This document shows positions 19,501-27,700 of a stretch of 39,248 nucleotides of DNA, one piece after another; position 1 is the first letter of the stretch, and each line of letters starts with the position of its first letter. The notes under the pieces were generated by a model. The model ran no database searches. It was not told the origin of the DNA and saw only the letters and a program-made list of their open reading frames with translations. A program made the position numbers and the translations under genes. This DNA is from Verrucomicrobiales bacterium (GTDB lineage Bacteria > Verrucomicrobiota > Verrucomicrobiia > Limisphaerales > F1-80-MAGS106): contig SYMW01000274.1 in NCBI GenBank assembly GCA_005805305.1, positions 1 to 39,248 on the forward strand, given 5' to 3'.

Positions 19501-20218
19501 CGCCTTCTCCAAGGCCACGATCGCCGATTGGCTGGGAAAGCGGCTCGAGAGCGTTTCTTTTGTCGAGGCGGCCGAACTGTCTTCCATGGTGTTCCTTAAC
19601 CGAGGCGCGCGGTTCGAAGCTGTTCCGCTGCCAAGCCTGGCCCAACTCGCCCCCGTTTTCGCCATCAACGTTGGCGATGCGGACGGGGACGGGGTCGAGG
19701 ATCTCTTCCTGAGCCAGAATTTTTTTGGAACGGCGTCCGATATTTCCCGCGACGACAGCGGCCGCGGGCTTTGGCTGCTTGGAAAGGGGGACGGGACTTT
19801 CACGGGGCTGGACGCCAGCGTGAGCGGCGTCAAGATCCTTGGGGAACAGCGCGGGGCGGCCCTGGCCGACTTCAATCATGATGGCAAGATCGATCTGGTG
19901 GTTTCACAGAATAGCTCGGCCACGAAGTTGTACTTGAACCGGGGGGCGAGACAGGGGTTGCGGGTGGTTCTGAGAGGCGCGCCCGCGAATCCGGATGGCG
20001 TGGGCTCCCAAATGCGAGCCGTCTACGCTAACAAACGCATGGGCCCCTGCCGAACGGTTCAAGCGGGGTCCGGTTACTGGTCCCAGGACGCGGCGGCGCA
20101 AGTGCTCGGCCTCATCGAACCTCCTGCGGCTGTTTGGGTGCGATGGCCCGGAGGCACGGAGCAAGTTGTGGCGGTGCCGAACCAGCAACGGACCATTGAG
20201 ATAACGAATCAAGAATGA
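16517..20218 (+). CDS. Double FG-GAP/ASPIC-UnbV (CRTAC1-type) secreted protein
   Basis: A 1233-residue exported protein with two complete CRTAC1-like modules in tandem. The N-terminus (MILAGRALTAFAFILLGCYQ) is a signal peptide, possibly lipoprotein type with Cys18. Module 1 contains at least seven FG-GAP/VCBS calcium loops of the DxDxDGxxD kind (GDVDGDDRPDIHF, ADVDGDGDLDLLV, RDLNRDGIPDLYV, ADLDADGDLDLVV and others) and closes with an ASPIC/UnbV domain (about residues 550-635). Module 2 adds HDLDQDGWEDLMV, ADIDGDGDLDVFV, LDLDGDGDSDLAL, GDFDGDGRMDLAC, GDADGDGVEDLFL and ADFNHDGKIDLVV, then a second ASPIC/UnbV domain at the C-terminus. These form seven-bladed propellers; function in bacteria is mostly unknown. 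The stop overlaps the next start (ATGA), so translation is coupled. Confidence 0.9.
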   Translation: MILAGRALTAFAFILLGCYQACGNSSWVAGPGFRSRLAQPSQGGKPGFVPMLSSQTGISFTNILGEDAFLTNAVAHNGSGVAIGDVDGDDRPDIHFCNLQGPNELYRNLGDWRFEPMALGEASCAGQFSTGAVFADVDGDGDLDLLVNGISAGTRLFLNDGKGRWTEAVESGLSRTASATSMALADMDGDGDLDLYCTHFIDAMLLADPTTRFALARRGDQWEVTRVNGESARLARWKDRFEAFPDGKVRELPEVHGLYRNDGKGRFKAIQFEPGVYSDHQGKPIPPYRDWGLAVMFRDLNRDGIPDLYVCNDNTSPDRIWINSGQGTFRASDPGMFRHTSRSSMGVDVADLDRDGHDDIVVVDMLARDHSKRMTQLVRDRPNPIEIELMDSRPQYNRNTLFLGRPDGSFVETAFMAGVAATDWTWAAIFLDVDLDGYEDFLVTNGFEFDVMDQDSHNVIKDPRRRHTEAQLKRSMQFHPRWPTRNAAFRNRRNGTFEPMGAEWGFELLGVSFGLAQADLDADGDLDLVVNNLNAAASLYRNEAAAPRIAVRLKGLGGNTQGIGARIEIVGGSIRQAQEMISGGRYLSGDQALRVFAADLGAQQPLRAEIRWRDGSRSSVDGILPNRTYEISQSHEASRVHASAQELHQAAHGERVGAKALPPLFSDVSTLIRHEHAESVYDDWARQPTLPRRLSRLGPGIGWHDLDQDGWEDLMVGAGRGGNLAVYKNEHGSHFKKLEGMPAAVGDQGAVLGWADGRGNRMLLVANSNYELASEQQSEIHAHSIFSLHAPERWPAGSASLGPLAAADIDGDGDLDVFVGGRSSPGRYPEPVSSSIWINQSGKLARQSSAGDPFKSIGMVSGATFLDLDGDGDSDLALAMEWGPVRVFQNEGGLFEERTARWGCASLTGWWTSVTAGDFDGDGRMDLACGNWGRNTVYELLQPTVFRLYHGDWDHSGVVQMIESWQSGTNWFPVHDRTWLSRGFPGLSELFPTHLAFSKATIADWLGKRLESVSFVEAAELSSMVFLNRGARFEAVPLPSLAQLAPVFAINVGDADGDGVEDLFLSQNFFGTASDISRDDSGRGLWLLGKGDGTFTGLDASVSGVKILGEQRGAALADFNHDGKIDLVVSQNSSATKLYLNRGARQGLRVVLRGAPANPDGVGSQMRAVYANKRMGPCRTVQAGSGYWSQDAAAQVLGLIEPPAAVWVRWPGGTEQVVAVPNQQRTIEITNQE

Positions 20219-21162
20219 AGAACTTTTCACGGGATACGGCGAGAGGGCGACTGGAAGCTGGGGCTCGTGCCCTGGCGAAAAAAGCCGTCTCTGGGAGATG
20301 CAAGGCGGCGAGGCCATCCCCGGGGCGGGCGATGATGGCGGCGCTCTTTCTCGCGCTTGGTCAATCAGGTTGCGACACCAAAGCTCCCGGCCCCGGAAGC
20401 GGCTCGTCCGGCACTCCGCCACCTTCGGCGAAACAGGCGCTTGTTCCCGGAACCAACATGGTTTCCATCAAGGCCGGCACTTTCATGCGCCTCAAATATC
20501 CGGTGGCCATCACGCGCGATTTTTGGATTGGGAAGTATGAGGTGACACAGTCTGAATTCGGGGCCTTGGTGGGTCGAAACCCCAGCCATTTTACCGGGGA
20601 CTCGAACCGGCCAGTGGAAAAAATCACTTTTTTCGAAGCCACGGCCTATTGCTCGGCCATCACCCAGAGGGAGCGCGCCGCGGGGCGTTTGCCTCCGGAT
20701 TACGAATACCGGCTGCCTTCCGAAGCCGAATGGGAATATGCGTGCCGGGCGGGAACGACCAATTTGTTTAGCTTTGGTGACGACGTCAAAACCGCGGATC
20801 AATTCGCTTGGACAGCGGAGAACAGCGACGCCACGACGCATCCTGTGGGTCAAAAGCAACCGAATCCCTGGGGCCTTCACGACATGCATGGGAACGTTTG
20901 GGAATGGTGCCAGGATTGGTTTGAAGCTTATCCCGCCGCACCGCTCACGGATCCAACGGGGCCAGCGACCAGCAAGTTCAAACTATTTCGAGGCGGAGGC
21001 TGGAACCAAGATATCGAATACGCGCGGTCGGCCAACCGGTTCATGATGTCCCCCTCCAATGGCATTCATTTCGTGGGGTTCCGCATCGCCCTGGGCCATA
21101 AACGGCCCGAGCCGGCCCCCGTGTCTCAGATGAATCCCCTCAAACCTCCAACTAACCCATGA
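20215..21162 (+). CDS. SUMF1/FGE-fold lipoprotein lacking formylglycine-generating cysteines
   Basis: A 315-residue protein of the formylglycine-generating-enzyme fold (SUMF1, C-type-lectin-like). The N-terminal part is long and basic, then a hydrophobic stretch ends in the lipobox-like LGQSGC, suggesting an exported lipoprotein. The SUMF1 domain (about 80-295) has NMVSIKAGTFMRL, YEVTQSEFGALV, RLPSEAEWEYACRAGT, GLHDMHGNVWEWCQDW, FRGGGWNQDIEYARSANR and GFRIAL. In true FGE the segment after GGS carries two cysteines that bind copper and oxidise the sulfatase cysteine; here that segment has none, so formylglycine synthesis is unlikely. A binding or structural role is more likely. The gene overlaps both neighbours by ATGA, so it is made together with two FG-GAP proteins. 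Confidence 0.88.
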   Translation: MKNFSRDTARGRLEAGARALAKKAVSGRCKAARPSPGRAMMAALFLALGQSGCDTKAPGPGSGSSGTPPPSAKQALVPGTNMVSIKAGTFMRLKYPVAITRDFWIGKYEVTQSEFGALVGRNPSHFTGDSNRPVEKITFFEATAYCSAITQRERAAGRLPPDYEYRLPSEAEWEYACRAGTTNLFSFGDDVKTADQFAWTAENSDATTHPVGQKQPNPWGLHDMHGNVWEWCQDWFEAYPAAPLTDPTGPATSKFKLFRGGGWNQDIEYARSANRFMMSPSNGIHFVGFRIALGHKRPEPAPVSQMNPLKPPTNP

Positions 21163-23162
21163 ATCACTTTGCGATGGCGACTGGAAAAGCTCTTAGCCGA
21201 TGGTTGGTGGCCGGGCTGTTTCTGGCGCTTTTGTGGCACTTGCGATGGCTGCCACTGGTTCGAGGGGCGGACGGCACGGATGCCAAGGAAGTGATCGACC
21301 CTTCTGGCCAACAGGAGAATTCCATCCGCTGGTTGACGGCTAACAGGGAGAAACAGATTCAGTCCGCCAAAACTTGGGCCACGTTCCACGGCTTTCAGTT
21401 TACCGACCGGCAGGAAGAGAGTGGCATCAACTTCGTTTTGCGCCCTGTCGATGACGCTTCGAAGGACTACAAGGCGGTGCACTATGATCATGGCTCTGGT
21501 TTGGCGGCCGCCGATGTGGATGGCGACGGGCGTTTGGATTTATTTTTTGTGAATCAACTCGGGGGGAATCAACTTTGGCGGAACCTCGGCGGCGGCAAGT
21601 TCGAGGATGTGACGGCGGCTGCGGGGGTGGGAATGGCGGACAAGATCTGTGTCGGAGCCTCGTTCGCGGACATCGACAATGACGGTTTACCGGATCTGCT
21701 CGTCACCACGGTGAGAATGGGCAATTCTTTGTTCAAAAACATGGGCCGAGGCGTGTTTCGAGATGTCACCGCCGCATCAGGGATAAACGAAGGTCGTCCG
21801 GCGCATTCGTCAGGAGCGGTTTTTTTTGACTTCAACCGGGACGGGTTGCTGGATGTGTTCGTGTGTAATGTGGGGGTCTACACGAGAAACGAAAAGGGCC
21901 GGGGGGGCTTTTATTTGGGACGTTCGGACGCTTTTCAGGGATGGCAATTCACGGCGCGGAGCGAGCAAAGCAGCCTCTATCAAAACTTGGGAGGCGGAAA
22001 GTTTCAGAATGTGTCGAGCAAGCTGGGCCTGGAACATCGCGGTTGGTCAGGGGATGCGACCTTCTGCGATTTGAACGGGGACGGTTATCCGGATCTTTAC
22101 GTGCCCAGCATGTCTGGCAACGACCTGTTTTACGAGAATGAAGGAGGCGGAAAATTCAGGGAAAAGACCGCGGCTTACTTTCCCAAGACTCCTTGGGGCA
22201 CGATGGGTCTCAAGTTTTTCGACCACAATTTGGATGGGTTGATGGACCTTTATTTGACGGACATGCACTCCGACATGACGGTGGTCCAGATCAAGGCGGG
22301 CGACAAGGACTACAGCCCGCAGTTCGAGAAGCAGAAAAGCGATGCTTGGTGCTCGGCGGAGTGGTCGCCTGCCGCTCTCCAAAGCGCCTCCAATAATATC
22401 TTCGGCAATGCGTTTTACCAAAACCAAGGCGGGGGCAAATTTATCGAAATGTCATCGCGCATAGGCGCGGAAACCTACTGGCCGTGGGGCGTCAGCGTTG
22501 CCGATTTCAATGCCGACGGCTACGAGGACGTGTTCGTTGCCGCAGGCATGGGCTATCCTCTCCGTTATGCCATCAACTCGATGTTGTTGAACGAAGCGGG
22601 CGAGCGGTTCGTGGATAGCGAATACGTGCTCGGCCTGGAACCCCGCAAGAACAACCGCATTCAAATGGAATTCTTCACTTTGGATTGCTCTGGGGTGGAT
22701 CGGAAACACGCCCTGTGCAGAGGCAAGTCGGGAGTGTTGAGTGTGACGGGTTCGGCCAGTTCGCGGTCCTCGGTTGCTTTCGATCTCGACGACGACGGGG
22801 ACTTGGACTTGGTCACGAATGAATGGAATGGTCATCCCCAAGTGCTTATCAGCAACCTGGCCCAGAAGAAACCTGTTCGGTGGCTGATGCTGAAGCTCAT
22901 CGGAAGACCGAACGCCGCGGGAGGCTCAAATCGAGACGCTCTCGGCGCCCTCGTGCTGGTTCATGCCGGGAGCAAGATCCTCACGCGTTACAACGATGGA
23001 AAGAGCGGGCATCTGTCCCAAAGCTCATTACCGTTGTATTTCGGCTTGGACGGCTTCTCAAAAGTCGATCGAATTGAAGTCCTTTGGCCTTCGGGAAAAC
23101 GCCAAACCTTCACGGGGGAAACTCGTGTCAACTCGTTGCTGACGATCAAGGAAGAGGGGTGA
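21159..23162 (+). CDS. CRTAC1-family FG-GAP/ASPIC-UnbV secreted protein
   Basis: A 667-residue exported protein. The N-terminal membrane or signal segment is about residues 9-30 (ALSRWLVAGLFLALLWHL). Seven calcium-loop blades can be read: ADVDGDGRLDLFF, ADIDNDGLPDLLV, FDFNRDGLLDVFV, CDLNGDGYPDLYV, FDHNLDGLMDLYL, ADFNADGYEDVFV and FDLDDDGDLDLVT. The C-terminal ASPIC/UnbV domain (about 580-665) includes NRDALGALVLVHAG and DRIEVLWPSGKRQ. It is the last gene of the FG-GAP/SUMF1 operon; its ATG overlaps the preceding TGA. The stop TGA is followed after one base by the complete copy of the dispersed repeat element. Family function in bacteria is not established; animal CRTAC1 is an extracellular matrix protein. 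Confidence 0.92.
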   Translation: MNHFAMATGKALSRWLVAGLFLALLWHLRWLPLVRGADGTDAKEVIDPSGQQENSIRWLTANREKQIQSAKTWATFHGFQFTDRQEESGINFVLRPVDDASKDYKAVHYDHGSGLAAADVDGDGRLDLFFVNQLGGNQLWRNLGGGKFEDVTAAAGVGMADKICVGASFADIDNDGLPDLLVTTVRMGNSLFKNMGRGVFRDVTAASGINEGRPAHSSGAVFFDFNRDGLLDVFVCNVGVYTRNEKGRGGFYLGRSDAFQGWQFTARSEQSSLYQNLGGGKFQNVSSKLGLEHRGWSGDATFCDLNGDGYPDLYVPSMSGNDLFYENEGGGKFREKTAAYFPKTPWGTMGLKFFDHNLDGLMDLYLTDMHSDMTVVQIKAGDKDYSPQFEKQKSDAWCSAEWSPAALQSASNNIFGNAFYQNQGGGKFIEMSSRIGAETYWPWGVSVADFNADGYEDVFVAAGMGYPLRYAINSMLLNEAGERFVDSEYVLGLEPRKNNRIQMEFFTLDCSGVDRKHALCRGKSGVLSVTGSASSRSSVAFDLDDDGDLDLVTNEWNGHPQVLISNLAQKKPVRWLMLKLIGRPNAAGGSNRDALGALVLVHAGSKILTRYNDGKSGHLSQSSLPLYFGLDGFSKVDRIEVLWPSGKRQTFTGETRVNSLLTIKEEG

Positions 23163-23163
23163 C

Positions 23164-23326
23164 CCTTAAAACGGCGGCTGCCCCATTTGAATCTTTGCAA
23201 GATCCTGGCGATAAAATTTCTCCGAATCACTCACCAGATCCGCAAGGGATATGCCTCCCTCTTCGTCATAGCCTTTCTCATCCAGGCTTTTGCAAATCTC
23301 CACGAGGTTCAACTGCCGTTTTAAGG
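23164..23326 (-). repeat. Dispersed TIR element, copy C (most complete, 163 bp)
   Basis: The ends are imperfect terminal inverted repeats: CCTTAAAACGGCGGCTG at 23164-23180 and, inverted, CCTTAAAACGGCAGTTG at 23310-23326, 15 of 17 positions equal. The similarity between arms continues weakly inward (TTTGCAA, CCTGG), so the whole unit is an imperfect palindrome. On the minus strand an uninterrupted frame spans it: it contains EICKSLDEKGYDEEGG and later RQDLAKIQMGQPPF, and its TAA stop (23166-23168) lies inside the left terminal repeat. It begins one base after the stop of the upstream gene and lies between convergent genes. Confidence 0.8.
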
Positions 23327-23370
23327 TTGACCGACACCGGTTCAATGGGGTTGCCGAATGGTAGTTGGCC

Positions 23371-24498
23371 CTAAGGCGATGGAATGCGGTAGCCAGCGTC
23401 GTGGTATTCCTTGGCTGTGGGGATCAAGGACTTGTCAAAGAGCGGTGGCGGCGCGTTGAACAGGTTGTTGGTTCTGGATACTTCCTTGCGCACATCATGG
23501 AGCGTGCCATTGATGAAACAATTTGTCACCCGAGCTCCGGCGTTGACCGCTAATTCGTAACGGGCATATCCCTTGAGTCCGGTGTCAAGCTGGTTGTCCG
23601 CAAAAATGCAGTGAGTGTAGACGCTCGCTCCACCCATGTCGTCGACGCCGTTGCGATTTCCCGTGAAAGTGCAATGCCGCAGCTCCGCCTTGGAGTTCCA
23701 AAAGATGGTCAACACCCCGTTGTTTACGAACGGACGTTCACCGGAAGCCTTGGCCACGGGATCTTCCCCGGTATTGGAAACGTTCCCCACGAACAAACAA
23801 TTCGTGATGTGCGCGGAGCTTCCAGCCAGGAGATCCACCGCCGCCCCAGTCCCTTGGGCGCGGTTATTGATGAAAACGCAGTCTTGGATGGTGACCGAAT
23901 CCTGATTGAATCCCTGGTGTTGCACCGAAATGCCTCCACCGCAGGGGCTTGAAAAATTGTCCGCGATTTCAACTCGTTGAATCGTGGGATAGGATCGGCC
24001 GAAAATCTTGATCGCGCCGCCGTCAGAATAGAAAAAGTGGTTCTTCGGGATTGTCCGATTGGGCTCCATTTCCCTGGTGCGCTCTTTGGTCACGAAATTG
24101 TTCGCCCCAGTGATGCGAAAGCCCTTCAATACAGTGTTTGAGCTGATGCCATCGCCGAAATACACCACATGATTCACCACTGCGGGAAAGCTGGGCTCAG
24201 AAGGGAATGCCAACTCCGGGTTGGCAGCGGTTAATGTGACCGATCCTTCGGCCTGGAGCCGGACGCCATCGTGGGATTTGTTGAACCAAATGAGGGCCTG
24301 ACGCCGGCTGCTGGGACGGTACACACCCGCGTGGACGCGAATGACTTTGTTCGTAGGGTCCGCCGCGGCTTGCTGGATGGCCTCCTGGATGTCATCTCCA
24401 GGAAAAACGTGATACCCGTTTTCCGACCGAATGATGGCGGCGTTCAAGCCGATAACGAGCAGGCCCTTGCAAACTATGAAAACCACCGGGCTCTTCAT
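23371..24498 (-). CDS. Secreted right-handed parallel beta-helix protein
   Basis: A 375-residue protein: a probable signal peptide (VVFIVCKGLLVIGLNAAII), then HVFPGDDIQEAIQQAAADP and VIRVHAGVYRPS, the typical opening of pectate-lyase-like (PbH1) proteins. Repeated strand-turn units follow (VVYFGDGISSNTVLKGFRI, IQRVEIADNFSS, VTIQDCVFINNRAQGTGAA, ITNCLFVGN, LRHCTFTGNRNG, VYTHCIFADNQ). The fold supports polysaccharide lyases, hydrolases and structural proteins; no catalytic signature lets me choose. The ATG at 24498 is favoured because the signal peptide begins there, although GGAGG directly abuts it with no spacer, which is abnormally close. The frame is open further upstream to 24615. The gene is divergent from the large mosaic gene. 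Confidence 0.88.
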   Translation of the reverse strand: MKSPVVFIVCKGLLVIGLNAAIIRSENGYHVFPGDDIQEAIQQAAADPTNKVIRVHAGVYRPSSRRQALIWFNKSHDGVRLQAEGSVTLTAANPELAFPSEPSFPAVVNHVVYFGDGISSNTVLKGFRITGANNFVTKERTREMEPNRTIPKNHFFYSDGGAIKIFGRSYPTIQRVEIADNFSSPCGGGISVQHQGFNQDSVTIQDCVFINNRAQGTGAAVDLLAGSSAHITNCLFVGNVSNTGEDPVAKASGERPFVNNGVLTIFWNSKAELRHCTFTGNRNGVDDMGGASVYTHCIFADNQLDTGLKGYARYELAVNAGARVTNCFINGTLHDVRKEVSRTNNLFNAPPPLFDKSLIPTAKEYHDAGYRIPSP

Positions 24499-24642
24499 CC
24501 TCCGAAATTGTGGTGCGGGTGTCTTGAATCGACAAGTTAATTCCTGACCATGCCGAGCCCCGCCCTTTCTGAACTCGAAAAGGCGAGTCAGGATGCCAGA
24601 TGGCTCTAGTGTCAACAGAGCCCTTCGAGTCGAACTTCGGGG

Positions 24643-24668
24643 ACTTTTTATAAAAACTTTTTATAAAA
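24643..24668. repeat. Tandem 13-bp AT-rich repeat
   Basis: ACTTTTTATAAAA occurs twice head-to-tail without change. Each unit has dyad symmetry (TTTTTATAAAA). It lies in the 258-bp gap between the divergent beta-helix and mosaic genes, where the DNA is much more AT-rich than anywhere else nearby, and may be a regulator site or an UP-element-like promoter part. TTGACA at 24691-24696 is nearby but has no matching -10. Confidence 0.6.
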
Positions 24669-24756
24669 AGCTTGGCTTTCGTTCCTGCATTTGACAAATA
24701 AAGCTTCTTCGCATCCGACTGCCCTCAGTCAAAGATGTTAATATCCAACCCATATC

Positions 24757-27700
24757 ATGAATAGCACATCAATGAAGACGCTGCTTGCGCTCGGCGTCTG
24801 TCTGTTCGGTCTCAAAGCGTCAGCAAACGACATTGAGCCAGGAAAGGAATTCTACAAAGTAGTTTTCGCTCCAAACCCGATCGTTCTCGATGGAAACTTG
24901 GGCGAGTGGTCTGGAGTTCCCGTCCTTGCGGATCCGAAGTTTGCGGTTCCCAAGTACTCCGGGACGAACGCCGCCCCCAAGTATGTGCTCTTTGAGGAAT
25001 ATAACGGCGGGACATGGACCGGTCCGGACGATCACACGTCCGCGGTCCAAATTGTGTACGACGCGGACAACGTCTATTTCGGATTTGTGGTGACGGATGA
25101 TTACCACGAGAACGCCGCCAATAGCGCGTGGAACGGCGACTCTGTCCAACTGATGATCGCCAGCGCCGACCGCAAATCCCAGGTGGCTCTTTACAACTAC
25201 GCCCTGGGGGGCGTCGAGGCCGCGACCGGGGAAGTCATCGTGCAGCACGAGGCTGGTCCGGGGGGCACCGAAGCTGTGATCACCCGAAACGGGACGACAA
25301 AGCGCACCACCTACGAAATCAAGCTGCCCAAGGAAGCCTTGGGACTAGAGTCACTCAGGGGCGGACCTCAATTCGGTCTGGGGATGGCCATCAATGACGG
25401 TGATGAACTCACTCCTGGCCAAAAAGGCTGGGGTGGACTTGGGGCTCATTCGATTGTTTTTGGCAAGACTCCCGCGGAAACCGCGTTGATTACTCTAGCC
25501 AAGGGCAATGACATTGAACCGGGCAAAGAATTTTACACGGCACTCCGCACCACCGCGGCCATCACGTTGGATGGAAGCCTGAAGGAATGGACGGGGGCCC
25601 CTGTGCTTTCGGATCCTAAATTCGCCACCCCGAAATACTCGGGCACCAACGCCAACCCAAAATATGTTTTGTTTGAAGAATACAACGGGGGCACTTGGAC
25701 CGGCCCGAGCGATCAAACCTCAGCGGTCCAAATCGTTTATGATGCCGAAAACGTTTACTTCGGGTTCGTCGTGACGGATGACTTCCACGAGAATGCCGCG
25801 AACAGCGCCTGGAACGGCGATTCGGTCCAACTCATGATCGCGAGCGCCGACCGAACCGCGCAAGTGGCTCTCTACAATTATGCCTTGGGCGGCATCGAAA
25901 ACGGCATCGGAGACGTCATCGTGCAGCACGAGGCTGGTCCCGGCGGGACGGAAGCGGTGATCAGCCGCGACGGAGCCAACAAAAAGACCACATACGAAAT
26001 CAAACTGCCGGTCGAATCTCTCGGGTTGGCCGCGCCACTGACTATTGGAACTCAGTTTGGGCTGGGAATGGCGATCAATGATGGCGACGAATTGACCCCC
26101 GGCCAAAAAGGTTGGGGCGGTTTGGGCGCTCACTCCATCGTGTTTGGCAAGACTCCCTCCCAGACCGCGCTCGTCACCTTGGGTTCAACCGTGTCCGGTT
26201 CGGATCGCTTGTTCTTGTCATCGATCAATCCGTCCATTTTGACGTTCACATTTCGTGTTAACGACAAAGGAACATCGATTCTTAACCCCGCCAGCGCCAA
26301 GCTGACCATTGATGGCCAGGCCGTCACCTTGACCGCTGGCGCGAAAGTGGTGGATGCCACCGACTTTACCTATTCTCGAACGACTCAATTCGCGGCGGGT
26401 AATCATACGTATGCGATCGAGGTTCGAGATGCTCAGGGCAACGTGGTCACCGATTCTGGAACTTTCCGGGCCGCTAATGTCCCAGTGTTTGCGAAAGCCC
26501 AGCAGGCGGCGACGGTCGACAAGACCAAGCCAGGTTTCATCTGGCGCATGTTCCAAAACGAGATCACTCCCACGACAACCCTCGCTGAAGCGGAACTGGC
26601 GCTCACTGGAAAACTGCTGGATGGCAGCGGAGCGGTCGTTCCCAATAATGCCGACCCGGCCGCAGCGGGCATCGCTATAGCCGCTGGCACTAAAGACGGT
26701 GCGGTGATCAAATATGAGATCCCGACGGTCATCAACGTCAGCCTCTTTGCCGGGGATGCGAACGGGAATTTCCAACCGGACGATCAAATCCCGGGGATCC
26801 CCGGAGTTACCGCCGGGGACTTTGGAATCGTCGCCGAGGTCACTACCTACGTCGATCTCCCAGCCGGTCTAATCACTATGGGTGTGAACAGCCGGGATGG
26901 TTTCAGATCTCAAGGCGGCAACATTGGCAAACCCACGGACGGCACATTGCTGGGTGAATTCGAGGGCGACCGCGGTGCGACTGACTCGCTTTTTCGATTC
27001 GTCGTCCAAGACGCGGGTGTCTACGGATTGCGCACCGTTTGGCGGCAAGCCTCTGGATTGACTGTGTTGGAGTGGTTCACGGTAAAGGCGGATGGCACCA
27101 AGGTGCTGCTGAATGACACGGCTAACGGGGGGCTGAGCGCCTACCGCGTTGGAACCGGTCCCAGCCCCATTCCTCCCGGCATTCCGGTGGCGCCCAATCT
27201 CTCGGTTGCGGCGGCGCGAACGACTCCTGGGGACGGACTTTTTGGGGAGTATTGGAAGCGCGGTGTAAACACCATCAAGACTGATGGCAACACAGTCCCA
27301 GCGAACCGCATCGATGCTCAGATCGCCACCTTCGGCGCTCCTCGCGGTACGTTTCTGGCCAAGATTCTCAGTTACACTGGAAACGATTTGACCGCCGTTC
27401 CTGGCTGGCTGGGAGGTGACAGTGCTTCCTACTCGGGCATTCCTGGCAACTTGGACGACGGAGCTTTCCGATTCACTGGTTTCATCAATATCACCGCACC
27501 TGGAACGTTGAACATCGGCACCACATCCGATGACGGATCCCGCATCAAAATCGCGGGAATTGACATCATTGATAACGACGGCGGCCATGGGGACGCGACT
27601 GTCGACAAAGACGTCAGCTTCACTGCCGCGGGGATTTATCCCATCGAAATCACGTTCTTCAATGGAGATTGGACCAGCGACGGGGACAATCACTCCGGCA

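Noticed and set aside
20215-21162. Active formylglycine-generating enzyme for sulfatases
   Set aside because: The copper-binding cysteines are absent from the expected segment and no sulfatase is nearby.
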